Below, one piece after another: positions 28,546 to 37,044 of a DNA stretch of 64,000 nucleotides (position 1 is the stretch's first letter; every line of letters begins with the position of its first letter). The notes beneath the pieces were generated by a model. The model searched no databases. It was not told where the DNA came from and worked only from the letters and a program-made list of their open reading frames with translations. The position numbers were made by a program, and so were the translations under genes. This DNA is from Arthrobacter sp. QXT-31 (GTDB lineage Bacteria > Actinomycetota > Actinomycetes > Actinomycetales > Micrococcaceae), in the NCBI RefSeq assembly GCF_001969265.1, contig NZ_CP019304.1, positions 1-64,000 of the forward strand, written 5' to 3'.

Positions 28546-28934
28546 GAGCGTTGTCCGAGCGTGTCTGCGACACCGCCTCCGCTATCTCAGGGATGATGGT
28601 CTTCCAATCCCGTCATCTTGGACTACACCCCAATCTGACGTCAGGCGCGTCTGACATGGGACGATCTGCACCGTGGGGAAGCCCCGGCTTGTTCTCTGAC
28701 GCTTGCCGAATCTCAGCATGGGAAATGGCTGCCCTCCCCTTCAGGCAGATTTCCCCTGGTCCAGATTCGTGGGATTATTGCGCCTGTGTTCGAGCTGCCC
28801 CACTCCCCGGTTTCCTTCCCTCAAACTGTCAGGGTGGGATCTGAGAACATCACGAGCCACTGTCTAGAAAACGGGAATGTGGCTCTATTCTGACGCGATG
28901 TCCGAATTTCCAAGTCAGATGCTCGGCTTCTTTA
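28546..28934. other. Gap with one short repeated sequence, no gene seen
   Basis: About 390 bases without a protein-like frame. It contains one copy of the TGACGTCA-centred 24-base repeat (28623-28646) whose partner is at 42415. Confidence 0.5.
28623..28646. repeat. 24-base dispersed repeat, copy A
   Basis: CTACACCCCAA-T-CTGACGTCAGGC; the copy at 42415-42438 differs at one base (C instead of T). The core TGACGTCA is a palindrome. Both copies stand next to decayed mobile or regulatory genes, so the sequence may be a transposon end or recombination site. Confidence 0.6.
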
Positions 28935-29030
28935 ACAGGGAACGCCAGCGGGAAAGCAGCGGCTGGCCAAACAGCGCGCCGGCCAAACGACGGGACAAGG
29001 CGCTTACTCCAGAACAGGGCGGAGACTGAA
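28935..29030 (+). pseudogene. Serine recombinase remnant, copy 3 of 4
   Basis: Only about 30 codons in mixed frames: NRERQRES followed by shifted versions of the AKQRGAYKGRKKALTPEQ segment seen in the other copies (here RRDKALTPEQGGD). It sits directly upstream of the intact toxin-antitoxin pair. Confidence 0.5.
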
Positions 29031-29107
29031 GGGCAAAATCAATAGAATCAGGCAGTCAGCTAAAAATTAGGCTAGCTGGTGGCCAAAAGTTAGGCTATTA
29101 TGGTCGC

Positions 29108-29383
29108 ATGAAGACGGTACCGCTTAGTGAAGCGAAGGACAAGCTTTCCGCGCTCGTGGAGGAAGCGGACAAGACACACGAGATCATCCAGATCACCCGA
29201 CACGGGCACCCCTCAGCGGTCCTGATGTCCGCCGAGGACCTGGAATCCCTGCAGGAAACCATCCATTGGCTGTCGCAACCGGGCATCCGTGAAGACCTGG
29301 CCCAGGCCAGACGCGATATCGCGGAGGGAAACACAACCAGCGGAGAAGACCTCCGCCGCGAATTCGGGCTCCCGCCGCGGTGA
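29108..29383 (+). CDS. Phd/YefM-type antitoxin
   Basis: 91 residues from ATG 29108 (MKTVPLSEAKDKLSALVEEA). Antitoxins of this family bind DNA with the N-terminal fold (SEAKDKLSALVEEADKTHEI, ITRHGHPSAVLMSAEDLESL) and neutralise the partner toxin with a disordered C-terminal tail (EGNTTSGEDLRREFGLPPR). The stop codon overlaps the toxin start (GTGA), giving translational coupling. It probably represses its own promoter. A dead duplicate lies at 3973-4246. Confidence 0.9.
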   Translation: MKTVPLSEAKDKLSALVEEADKTHEIIQITRHGHPSAVLMSAEDLESLQETIHWLSQPGIREDLAQARRDIAEGNTTSGEDLRREFGLPPR

Positions 29384-29667
29384 GTGAAGCCCCCATCCAA
29401 GATCCATGGAAGGTTGAAGTCACCAGCCCGGCACTGAAGGGCTTCCGGCGGCTGCCGGAGAAAGCGGCCGCCGCCATCGTCGAGTTCGTCACCGGAGTCC
29501 TGTCCGAGAACCCGTACCGGTTGAGCAAGCCCTTGACGAACGAACTTCTCGGCCTGCGCACCGCACGACGCGGTGACTACAGGGTACTGTTCACCCTCGA
29601 CGTTGAAGCCCACATCCTCTACGTTCACCGCATCGAACACCGCTCGGACGTCTACAAACCCCGATAG
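29380..29667 (+). CDS. RelE/ParE-superfamily toxin
   Basis: 95 residues from GTG 29380. The RelE fold is recognisable: WKVEVTSPALKGFRRLPEKA, PYRLSKPLTNELLGLRTARR, GDYRVLFTLDVEAHILYVHR, IEHRSDVY. RelE toxins cleave mRNA at the ribosome, while ParE members attack gyrase; the arginine-rich LRTARRGDYRV and the terminal HRIEHRSDVY resemble the RelE side. Complete and in frame, in contrast with the copy at 4247-4532. Confidence 0.9.
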   Translation: MSEAPIQDPWKVEVTSPALKGFRRLPEKAAAAIVEFVTGVLSENPYRLSKPLTNELLGLRTARRGDYRVLFTLDVEAHILYVHRIEHRSDVYKPR

Positions 29668-30027
29668 CCCGACACTCCCAAGCCTGGCGAGCATCACCGG
29701 GCGCAGCTTGACGGGATCGCAATTATCGGCGTTAAGGCAACGGGGGTAGGGGTAGCTGCGAGAGCTAATTTCCTGTGGTGCCAGCATCGGAGACAGACCG
29801 GTCTGTCTCCCTTGGATAACCCGCTGCCGGACCGAAGTTAGTGAAGTTGGCGACGGAGCGAGCTGTAACTACTTGGCCCGTATTGCGCGCCTTGCTCCCG
29901 GGGTTATGACACTGCTAACGGGACAGGTCATGCGCAGCTGCTCGCGCTTCACCTGGCCTGCTGGAGATGATGACAGCCGAATTTCAGCCCTAGTGAGCCG
30001 TTGCCGGGGCGCGGCGTTGCCGGAAGC
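29668..30027. other. Gap holding a TetR-type operator, no gene seen
   Basis: About 360 bases between the toxin gene and the 3' end of the tetR gene. Apart from the palindrome at 29789 no structure was recognised. Confidence 0.5.
29789..29810. promoter_or_regulatory. Perfect 22-base palindrome, TetR-type operator
   Basis: GGAGACAGACC followed immediately by its exact complement GGTCTGTCTCC. The AGACNGGTCTGTCT style is typical for TetR-family operators. It lies 3' of the tetR gene at 30028, with no gene starting directly after it, so its target gene seems to have been lost or replaced. Confidence 0.6.
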
Positions 30028-30615
30028 CTATCGGAGCGCCTCGTCAATGATCTGGCGGGCAGCGGCCCGTGCGACGGGCGAGGTGCGAGGGTCCGGAGTG
30101 GGCATTCCGAGCGCCAGCGCGCCTTCAAGGAGAAGCGCCAGCGTTTTGGCGAGCCCGTCCGGATTGGCGGCGCCGGCCTGCCGGCACATCCGGCAGATCC
30201 ACGCCAGGACGCCTGCTCTGTGCTGAGCAACCCGGAGCTGCACGACGCTTCCTGTGCTGGCCTCCGCAGAGGCTTTCAGGAAGGCGGCGCCTCGGTAATC
30301 CTCAGGATGCCCGTCCCAGAGCAGAACATCGAACATGGCCATCAGGCGCTCTGCGGCCGGTCTGGGATCCGATCCCGCAGCCGCCCTCAGCGCTGCCACC
30401 CAGGGCCTGTCCATCTCATCGAGATAGGCCAGGACGAGAAGCTCCTTACTGGGAAAGTACCTGTAGAACGTCGCTTTGGCGACGTCGGCCTCCTCGATGA
30501 TCCTGTTCACCCCCACGCTGTTTAAGCCTTCGAGGTAAAACAAATCCGAAGCTGTCTGAAGGATACGCTCACGTATCTCGCTGCGCCGGGCGTCGCTGAC
30601 GGTGCTCACTTTCAC
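30028..30615 (-). CDS. TetR-family transcriptional regulator
   Basis: About 195 residues from GTG 30615 (VKVSTVSDARRS); a longer frame to 30693 is less likely. The N-terminal helix-turn-helix is standard (IRERILQTASDLFYLEGLNS, NRIIEEADVAKATFYRYFPS). The ligand domain includes LAYLDEMDRPWVAALRAAAG and AAFLKASAEASTGSVVQLRV. A truncated close relative is at 41795-42280. An inverted repeat AGCCATG-N5-CATGGCT at 30706-30724 and the 22-base palindrome at 29789 are candidate operators. Regulated genes are not evident. Confidence 0.88.
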   Translation of the reverse strand: MKVSTVSDARRSEIRERILQTASDLFYLEGLNSVGVNRIIEEADVAKATFYRYFPSKELLVLAYLDEMDRPWVAALRAAAGSDPRPAAERLMAMFDVLLWDGHPEDYRGAAFLKASAEASTGSVVQLRVAQHRAGVLAWICRMCRQAGAANPDGLAKTLALLLEGALALGMPTPDPRTSPVARAAARQIIDEALR

Positions 30616-31291
30616 CCCTGACGGGTGGTGCTTGGGTCCGCCCGCTGCGTCCGTTGCTTTCAAGGGAATACGATGCATTTGGTTCGCGGTCACCGCATGA
30701 AGCTAAGCCATGCTTTTCATGGCTACACCTCCCACCGTACGCTCATCTGGCGACGCGGACGGTTTTCGTGCTGCCCCATTTGTCACCGCTCTTCGTCGAT
30801 CCCTGAGAGCCCGCCATGGCGGCCACGTGTCCCCTCCGACAAAGTGCATCCAGGAGCCCACTGTCACACATAGCCCACGGCACCCGGAGGTTTGTCAGAC
30901 AGGACCACCACACCGCACACATGGCCGGTACTACGTAGATACCGGAAGAGGCTACTCCTCGCCAGCTTGCGAGATCCACAGGCTTGCCGGAATCCGTGGG
31001 TTACCCGCGCTCCCAGGCCAGCCGGAAAATAGGCACTGCGCGTGCGTGGTCAGTGTACGAAAGGCCGGACAGGCGGTAGTGCTCTGCAATCTACTCATGT
31101 TTCCTGAAGCGCGCGCCAACATTATCGTGAATAGCCGTAGCGGTCTGCTTCGCAATATCCCGGCCGATAGCGCTCTGATCGCGATCATGGTCCTTGTCGG
31201 AGAGTCGCGTAAGCCGCGTCCCATGTACTGGGCAGAATCGACGTCGCCTTGAAGGTCTTGGCGGGAGGATCCCTAGGATTCTCTATTTCCC
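30616..31291. other. Upstream region of tetR and rsbQ-like gene, no gene supported
   Basis: About 675 bases. A plus-strand ORF 30710-31252 is open but only its last third (NLLMFPEARANIIVNSRSGL, LIAIMVLVGESRKPRPMYWA) looks faintly protein-like; there is no ribosome binding site. An inverted repeat AGCCATG-CTTTT-CATGGCT is at 30706-30724. Confidence 0.4.
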
Positions 31292-32167
31292 GTGGATAGT
31301 ATCTGGGACAGGACGCCACCCTACGCGAGGGTCAGTGAGAACGTGATCGAAGCAGCTGCCGCGGTAATCGGCCGGAACAATGTCACCGTATTCGGCCGGG
31401 ATGATGGGCCTGTGATCATGTTTGCCCACGGTTTTGGCTGCGACCAGGCTATGTGGCGGAAACTGCTGCCCTATTTCGTTGATGATTACCGGCTGGTGCT
31501 TTTTGATCATGTCGGTGCCGGAAACTCCGACATCAGCGCCTATGACTGGGAAAAGTACGGATCCCTGAATGGGTACGCGTCGGACCTGCTGGAGATCTGT
31601 GCCGCCCTTGAACTTGAGGACGTCATCCTGGTGGGCCACAGCGTCAGCACGATGATCGCAGTGATCGCCGCAGTGCAGGACCCCAACCGGTTCGCCCACC
31701 TGATCCTGCTTGCTCCTTCACCCCGTCATACGGATGACCCGTACGACGGCTACGTGGGCGGGTTTTCGCGGGAAGACATCGAGGGCCTGCTGGCAGCCCT
31801 GGACAGCAACTATTTCGCCTGGGCCGCGGCCTTGGCACCCGTGGTCATGGGCAACCCGCAGGAGCCGGAACTGGCGGAGGACCTGCGTGTCAGCTTCTGC
31901 CGGACAGATCCGTCCATCGCCCGGCACTTCGCCGGGGTAACTTTCTTTTCCGACACGCGCCCCGAACTGAAAAAGCTGCACACCCGTTGCCTGATCCTGC
32001 AGTGCTCGGACGACCGGCTTGCCCCGCCGGAAGTGGGCGCCTACCTGCACAAGAATCTGGAACACAGCACCCTGGTGCAGCTTCAGGCCACCGGGCACTG
32101 CCCCCACGTCAGCGCCCCTGAAGAAACGGCCCGGGCGATTCTGCACTACATCGACACCCGTCCGTGA
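31292..32167 (+). CDS. RsbQ-like alpha/beta hydrolase
   Basis: Closely follows the layout of RsbQ, the hydrolase that activates the PAS-phosphatase RsbP in the energy-stress branch of the sigma-B pathway: MFAHGFGCDQAMWRKLLPYF, LVLFDHVGAGNSD, the nucleophile elbow VGHSVSTM, HLILLAPSPRHTDDPYDGY, FCRTDPSIARHFAGVTFFSD, LILQCSDDRLAPPEVGAYLH and GHCPHVSAPEETA. Canonical RsbQ has GHSVG; here the last residue is Ser. Starts at GTG 31292 or, more consistent with RsbQ length, GTG 31343. No rsbP-like gene is adjacent in this window. Confidence 0.88.
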   Translation: MDSIWDRTPPYARVSENVIEAAAAVIGRNNVTVFGRDDGPVIMFAHGFGCDQAMWRKLLPYFVDDYRLVLFDHVGAGNSDISAYDWEKYGSLNGYASDLLEICAALELEDVILVGHSVSTMIAVIAAVQDPNRFAHLILLAPSPRHTDDPYDGYVGGFSREDIEGLLAALDSNYFAWAAALAPVVMGNPQEPELAEDLRVSFCRTDPSIARHFAGVTFFSDTRPELKKLHTRCLILQCSDDRLAPPEVGAYLHKNLEHSTLVQLQATGHCPHVSAPEETARAILHYIDTRP

Positions 32168-32244
32168 CAGGCGCCGCCGGCCCCGTCCCCGCTCGACTGT
32201 GAAGCCTTCTATCCCCAAGCACACCTGCGGGTACCTGATAACAG

Positions 32245-32427
32245 ATGAGGATAGGGCCGCCGGGCTCGTTCAGCGCGCCGGCACCGCTGTTCCACAAGCC
32301 CTCGTTGCCCGTGACTACGGGATCAGCCGGGAGACAGTCCACCAGTACCACCGGAACGCAGAGCCGGAATCAGCGCTTCCCTGCCGGTCCGGTCGTCGTG
32401 CCATATATGCACGTCGCCCTAGCTAGA
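32245..32427 (+). pseudogene. Serine recombinase remnant, copy 4 of 4 (C-terminal HTH)
   Basis: A 60-codon open frame whose first part is the C-terminal helix-turn-helix of the resolvase family: AAGLVQRAGTAVPQALVARD, YGISRETVHQYHRN. The catalytic part is missing and the rest is not coding-like. Confidence 0.6.
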
Positions 32428-32547
32428 CGAAAAGGTCCATCATCCCGTCCGCCCCGCGCGGGGGCGGGGATGCTCCCGTGCAGCCCAATGACTTGAACGC
32501 GCAAACCTCCCTCCTCATCCACTTTTATATAACTTATTGGTTAATTA

Positions 32548-32557
32548 ACCGTACGGT
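32548..32557. promoter_or_regulatory. Palindrome ACCGTACGGT in the arsR promoter
   Basis: A 10-base perfect palindrome within the AT-rich stretch TTAATTAACCGTACGGTAAA, 27 bases before the arsR start codon. ArsR-family repressors bind such symmetric AT-flanked sites at their own promoters, so it is a plausible autoregulatory operator. Confidence 0.5.
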
Positions 32558-32583
32558 AAAGTAAGTGTCATGGAGTTCTTGGC

Positions 32584-32937
32584 ATGAGCGGCGCGCCCAG
32601 TGTCCTGGATGCTGCTTTCGCGGCGCTGGCGGACCCGACGAGGCGGGAGATCCTTTCCATTCTCGCCCAGGGCGACGCCACGGTTTCCGAGCTCGCGGCA
32701 CCTTTTTCCATGTCATTGCCAGCCGTGTCCAAACATCTAAAGGTGCTTGAGGTCAGCGGCCTCATTTCCCGATCCCGTAACGCGCAGTTCCGGCCGTGCC
32801 ATTTGGAAAGGGCCGCCCTTGATGATGTTGCGGACTGGGTCGACGAACACCGCAGGGTGTGGGACGAGCGGCTCGACAAGCTCGATGAGCACCTCAAAAA
32901 CCTCCAACGCCGAGAAGAAGGTGCCGATGGGAATTAG
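32584..32937 (+). CDS. ArsR-family repressor, first gene of a three-gene operon
   Basis: 117 residues: MSGAPSVLDAAFAALADPTR, REILSILAQGDATVSELAAP, FSMSLPAVSKHLKVLEVSGL is the winged helix of the ArsR/SmtB family. No metal-binding cysteine motif (ELCVC) is visible. Pairing with an AHSA1 protein marks the group of ArsR regulators that control SRPBCC genes, not metal resistance. Its last 11 bases overlap the AHSA1 gene. ATG 32584 follows GGAG. Confidence 0.9.
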   Translation: MSGAPSVLDAAFAALADPTRREILSILAQGDATVSELAAPFSMSLPAVSKHLKVLEVSGLISRSRNAQFRPCHLERAALDDVADWVDEHRRVWDERLDKLDEHLKNLQRREEGADGN

Positions 32938-33391
32938 CGTCAGGGACGAAGAATCAGGTCTGCAGTTCTCAAGGGTGTTCGACGCCCCACCGGAGGTGGT
33001 CTTCGCATGCTTGACACAGCCCGAGCATCTCACCCATTTTTGGGCCCGTCTAGGGGCCAGTGCACCCACAGACGACATCCGCATTGATCCGCGCCCCGGC
33101 GGCCGCTTTGAAACACTCATCATCAATAATGAGTCGGGCGCGACCTACGCGACACGTTCGGTCTTCCTGGAAGTCCAAGCCCCGAACAGCCTCGTTTGGC
33201 ACGAAAAACACACAAACATGACCGTGAGCATCACCCTGGCAGCGCTTCCGGCAGGAAAAACACTGTTTCACCTGCACCAGACAAACGTGCCGGACATCGT
33301 CCGGCTCCCCCGGAACCAGGCAGGTTTCAAAACAACACTCGACAAACTCGCAGACTACCTCCACCACCTGACACAGGGAGCACAGCAATGA
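32927..33391 (+). CDS. AHSA1/SRPBCC domain protein
   Basis: 154 residues from ATG 32927 (MGISVRDEESGLQFSRVFDA). The SRPBCC fold (START-like ligand pocket) is indicated by RVFDAPPEVVFACLTQPEHL, ARLGASAPTDDIRIDPRPGG, GFKTTLDKLADYLHHL. Such proteins bind hydrophobic ligands or assist enzymes. Start overlaps arsR; stop overlaps the next start in ATGA. The longer open frame from 32747 is a shadow of arsR. Confidence 0.88.
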   Translation: MGISVRDEESGLQFSRVFDAPPEVVFACLTQPEHLTHFWARLGASAPTDDIRIDPRPGGRFETLIINNESGATYATRSVFLEVQAPNSLVWHEKHTNMTVSITLAALPAGKTLFHLHQTNVPDIVRLPRNQAGFKTTLDKLADYLHHLTQGAQQ

Positions 33392-34143
33392 AAACCACCA
33401 GATCCGCTGACGGCACCACCCTGGCAATCGACACCACCGGGACAGGCCCGGCCCTTGTCATCGTGGCAGGGGCGTTCTGCGATCGGAAATCCAAAAAAGG
33501 CCTGACCGCGTTGCTCGCCGACCGTTTCACGGTCCATGAGTACGACCGCAGAGGCCGCGGCGACAGCGGTCCTCTCGGGGAGATCTCCGTCGAACGCGAA
33601 ATCGAAGACCTGACGGCCATCGTCGCACAGACCGGTGAGGAACCGTTCGTTTTCGGGGACTCCTCAGGGGGCGCGATTGCCATCGCCGCTGCAGCTGCCG
33701 GGGTAAGGTTCCGCAAAATCGCAGTGTTCGAGCCGCCGTTCACCCCCGGACCCAGTACCGCCTTCGCCGACGAACTCTCAGCCCTTGTCTCTGCCGGCGA
33801 CCGCTCACGTGCAGTGGAAGCGTTCCTCGAACTCATGGGAACACCTGAGCCCGCGATCCAGGGCATGAAACAAGGACCACACTGGAACCACCTCGAAACC
33901 CTCGCCCACACGCTGCCCATCGACATCAGACTCTGCAATGACGGCCGCATCCCAGTGGACCAGGTAAGACGAATCCAGGCTCCCCTGTTGGCCATTGCCG
34001 GAGGCAACAGCCACTGGGCCCTCGAGGTCGTATCCGCTATCGCCGCCACCGGCGCCGCCGCGGAAGCGCTCACACTCGCCGGCCACGGCCACGCCGTCCC
34101 CGACGGGACCCTAAGCCAGACCCTCATCACCTACTTCGAATGA
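33388..34143 (+). CDS. Alpha/beta hydrolase, third gene of the ArsR operon
   Basis: 251 residues from ATG 33388 (MKTTRSADGTTLAIDTTGTG). Hydrolase features: LVIVAGAFCDRKSKKGLTAL, YDRRGRGDSGPLGE, the nucleophile elbow FGDSSGGAIAIAAAAAG, and a C-terminal histidine in LAGHGHAVPD. It resembles small esterase-like proteins commonly found behind ArsR-AHSA1 pairs. The start overlaps the AHSA1 stop, so all three proteins are made from one message. Confidence 0.88.
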   Translation: MKTTRSADGTTLAIDTTGTGPALVIVAGAFCDRKSKKGLTALLADRFTVHEYDRRGRGDSGPLGEISVEREIEDLTAIVAQTGEEPFVFGDSSGGAIAIAAAAAGVRFRKIAVFEPPFTPGPSTAFADELSALVSAGDRSRAVEAFLELMGTPEPAIQGMKQGPHWNHLETLAHTLPIDIRLCNDGRIPVDQVRRIQAPLLAIAGGNSHWALEVVSAIAATGAAAEALTLAGHGHAVPDGTLSQTLITYFE

Positions 34144-34213
34144 ACCCCGCGGCGTGGGCATGAACGCTGAAGCCCACCGTTGCCAACGCGTGGCAGACCC
34201 GGTGGCGTGTTTT

Positions 34214-34789
34214 CTATGAGGGTAAGCGACAGGGCGTAGGCGTGGAATCCTTGACTTCCTCCGCCGGCGCCACCGCCACCAGCGGTGACGGGTGTTTGCT
34301 GCTGAATTGTTCCGTGTCACCGTCGCGAAAGGTCGGCGCCGTACGCGCGCCCGTGAGCAACCCTGCAGATGTGGCTGAGGGCATGTTGGCCTCGGTTCCG
34401 GTGATCACGGTCGGTGAGAGAAGCCACTGGGCGGCTCGGTCTTCATCCGTGAAGAATGCATGGGGCTGGTGCCGGCCGCGTTTCATCTTTGCCCCGATAA
34501 CCCTGTCCACCGGTGTTGCCCCCACCAAGGCAACGGCAGAGACCAGCGTTGTTTGTCGAAGAAGAGCGGCGGCCGCGGGACTGAGATCATTTCCGTTGGT
34601 CCGGATCAGGATCGGGAGGGGGGTCCCGTCCGTCAGTTGCTGTACCGCTTCCAGGGCCGCCCTCGCATCGGCGGAGGTAACCGTGAGGCCCTCCGCCCAG
34701 CTCAGCAGCAGGAATCCCTTCGAGTCGAGGCGCAACCAGCCTCTACCACCACTGAAGTTGTTATCGGGGTCAGTACCGCTCATTTCCAT
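34214..34789 (-). CDS. STAS-like hypothetical protein
   Basis: About 191 residues from ATG 34789 (MEMSGTDPDNNFSGG); the open frame to 34924 has no better start. WLRLDSKGFLLLSWAEGLTV, ADARAALEAVQQLTDGTPLP, ALVGATPVDRVIGAKMKRG resemble the SpoIIAA/STAS-like proteins of actinobacteria (DUF7793-like). The C-terminal 60 residues are low complexity. Function unknown; possibly an anti-sigma-type or small ligand binding protein. Confidence 0.6.
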   Translation of the reverse strand: MEMSGTDPDNNFSGGRGWLRLDSKGFLLLSWAEGLTVTSADARAALEAVQQLTDGTPLPILIRTNGNDLSPAAAALLRQTTLVSAVALVGATPVDRVIGAKMKRGRHQPHAFFTDEDRAAQWLLSPTVITGTEANMPSATSAGLLTGARTAPTFRDGDTEQFSSKHPSPLVAVAPAEEVKDSTPTPCRLPS

Positions 34790-35031
34790 AAACCAGCCTC
34801 GTTCATTCCGATCCGTAAGCCGGCGATGCTTCACAGGCCAGAGAGTAAACAGGCTTCGGCGACTGCCCCCGCACAACAACACCCCCAGTTCGGAGAAGCC
34901 TACTACGTGACATGACTCACCCAAGGGAGGTCACCTCAGCTGTCGATAGTTGTTCGTGGGGGTATATCGGGCGCGGTGGCTGGTGACAGGTGCGGCGCTG
35001 ACTGGGGCGGGGGTTAGCCCGGGGTTGTCGG

Positions 35032-35511
35032 CTACCGGTACCAGCCCACGGCTCGGTCATAACTGCACTCCAGCGCGCCCGTACCTGGATCGGTTCCTCC
35101 TCCTGCGGGGAAGTAGATGGCACCAAAGCTGGCGTCCTCGGTTTCGATCCGTTCCTGGGCCCAGATCTTGGCCGCCTCCAGATCGGTTTCCGGGATGGGT
35201 TCTCTCGTGGTGCTGCCCGTCTCTCGGTGGACGTCCAGCTGGTACTCCCCTGGCTGGGACGTTCCCGGGTGGTGGCTGGGGTCTTGCTCGTCCCGTCGGC
35301 TTATCAGCACTTGAGCGGCCGCGTGGAGCGTGGACTGTTTGCTTGGGGGGTTGCCTTGCTCCTGCTGTTTGATTCGCAGGCCCGACGCCGCGCTTTCAAC
35401 GGTGTCTTCCGGTGTAACGACGTAGTTTGAGCCGCTGGCGTCAGATTCTGAGCCTCCGACGCTCTTCAGATGCTGTCCAAAGTGTTCGGAGCTGGACTGG
35501 ATGGGGTTCAT
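35032..35511 (-). CDS. Hypothetical protein
   Basis: 159 residues from ATG 35511, preceded by a strong AAGGAGGA site. Hydrophilic N-terminus (MNPIQSSSEHFGQHLKSVGG), disordered middle rich in Q/S/P, and a C-terminus with LEAAKIWAQERIETEDASFG, AIYFPAGGGTDPGTGALECS. No known motif. Codon use and start signal support a real gene. Confidence 0.55.
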   Translation of the reverse strand: MNPIQSSSEHFGQHLKSVGGSESDASGSNYVVTPEDTVESAASGLRIKQQEQGNPPSKQSTLHAAAQVLISRRDEQDPSHHPGTSQPGEYQLDVHRETGSTTREPIPETDLEAAKIWAQERIETEDASFGAIYFPAGGGTDPGTGALECSYDRAVGWYR

Positions 35512-35749
35512 GCGTCCTCCTTGAGGATATCCGCGGCGATAAGCCGACAGTCCCTACCCTAGACTCATCCCCGTCCTTTGACTGGCGCCCCAGTGATAAA
35601 AAATGCTGCGGCGCACCCTGGGTGACGTCATAAGGTCCGGTCCCCCGGGCCGGGAAGAGTGTAGGCAACGATCATGGGCGGGGCGCTGTTGGTTCTGTGG
35701 CGCCCTTCTGACAATAGTGGGACCGGCACCACTGCGGCGTACCTCTGGC

Positions 35750-36175
35750 TTACCAGCGTTCAGGGGCAGGTCCCCGGGCGAAGCGGCGTCCGGTGATCTT
35801 CTCGGGGGTGGTGGTCACGAAGACGTATATCACGGTAGGAATCCAGGATTGCAGCGGAAGTTTGGCTGCCGCCTCTGTTTCAAGCGCGTTCTGCAGAATT
35901 TTTGCCGTGCCGTGGATAATGACGCTCCATGCGAAGTCGTCGGTGAAGCCGTCTGTTTCCAGCGCAACGTGACGGTTGATGGTCAGGCTCACCAACTTAC
36001 TGCCCTCAGCCGTGCAGAAAAGGACAACGCCGTCATGGGCGAGGTAATTGATAGGGAAGATCTCGGGTCTATCCCCCACGCTGACGGCAAGCCTTCCCAG
36101 CTCAGATCCAGCTAGCAGGTTCCATGATTCGGATGGTCCGAGTTCGAGCACGGGATGCTCCTGATCAGGCTCCAT
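35750..36175 (-). CDS. Pyridoxamine 5'-phosphate oxidase-like flavoprotein
   Basis: 141 residues: WNLLAGSELGRLAVSVGDRP, IFPINYLAHDGVVLFCTAEG, SKLVSLTINRHVALETDGFT, AWSVIIHGTAKIL form the split-barrel fold of PPOX-like proteins, which bind FMN or F420. Small members of this type in actinobacteria often have unknown substrates. ATG 36175 is the only good start. Stands alone between unrelated genes. Confidence 0.8.
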   Translation of the reverse strand: MEPDQEHPVLELGPSESWNLLAGSELGRLAVSVGDRPEIFPINYLAHDGVVLFCTAEGSKLVSLTINRHVALETDGFTDDFAWSVIIHGTAKILQNALETEAAAKLPLQSWIPTVIYVFVTTTPEKITGRRFARGPAPERW

Positions 36176-36430
36176 GGGCGCTCATTTCCAAGAGAAGTTA
36201 AGAGAGGTGAGAGAGATACGTTGGTGTGCCTAGCGGGCGTCATGAATCGACGGGACCAGCGACTACGTTTCCAGATGGCCCTAACCACGAAACCAGTATG
36301 CCGGCCCAGGGACCACTTTTCACTAAGACCGGCTACTGGTGAGACCTAATATCCTTGTCGGAACTATTCAGCGTGTCGGCGGTAGAACTCGGGCCCCGAT
36401 GCTCATTTTCCACACCTTGGAGGCCCGGCC
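36176..36430. other. Intergenic gap, nothing recognised
   Basis: About 255 bases between two minus-strand genes, without a frame, hairpin or operator that I could support. Confidence 0.5.
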
Positions 36431-36955
36431 TCAGCGCGCGGTAAGTCCATGTGTTGCGAGGTAAGTGCGCCACCACTGCAGGCACTCGTCCGCCAGCTCC
36501 AACACATCGACCATGTCGGCCGGGTCCTCACTGAAGCGGATACTGGCCCTGGAGTTGTGATGGAAAACAATGCCCTCAACCCCTGCCGTCGCCCGTTGGT
36601 CGGCGGTTTTCGCCACCGCCTGGCACCGGCCCATGCAGGGCACCGTAGTCTCGATGTCCTCCAGATCATCACCGAAGGGAACCGTGTCATCGGTCATGAT
36701 CCAGTCCCGAAGGTTCCAGCACAGGATGAAAAAGACCATCATGTCTGCCTTCAGGGTTTCCGGATCCGAACCCCTCTCATACCCGTTCGCGATTTTCGTC
36801 CGTGTCCGGCCCATTGCATCCCACAAGTCGGTCCAGACCGGGGGCCCGTATTCCTTCGCCACGTCCGCCTCGGCTTCCGCCCGGAGGCTCCCGACGGTCC
36901 CGGGAATTTCGGGACGTTCGGTTCGACTGCCGCTGCCGGCACCGGTCGTTGACAT
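36431..36955 (-). CDS. Hypothetical protein, probably soluble
   Basis: 174 residues from ATG 36955. Reads AEAEADVAKEYGPPVWTDLW, DAMGRTRTKIANGYERGSDP, MMVFFILCWNLRDWIMTDDT and SEDPADMVDVLELADECLQW. Contains a Trp/Asp-rich core and no signal peptide. I do not recognise the family; codon use looks native. Confidence 0.6.
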   Translation of the reverse strand: MSTTGAGSGSRTERPEIPGTVGSLRAEAEADVAKEYGPPVWTDLWDAMGRTRTKIANGYERGSDPETLKADMMVFFILCWNLRDWIMTDDTVPFGDDLEDIETTVPCMGRCQAVAKTADQRATAGVEGIVFHHNSRASIRFSEDPADMVDVLELADECLQWWRTYLATHGLTAR

Positions 36956-37044
36956 GCCCTGAGACTATCCCGTGCAGTCTCTGAGCGCCATGGCACTGCA
37001 CAGGCTCCACGTCCGGCCACCCCTTGGGGGCGTACACTTAGAGT

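Noticed and set aside
30710..31252. 180-codon plus-strand ORF between tetR and rsbQ-like gene
   Set aside because: No ribosome binding site, irregular composition, and no homology recognised; kept only as gap description.
32584..32937. ArsR gene as metal-resistance regulator
   Set aside because: No cysteine metal-binding motif and no arsenic genes; the AHSA1 and hydrolase partners point to the non-metal ArsR subgroup.
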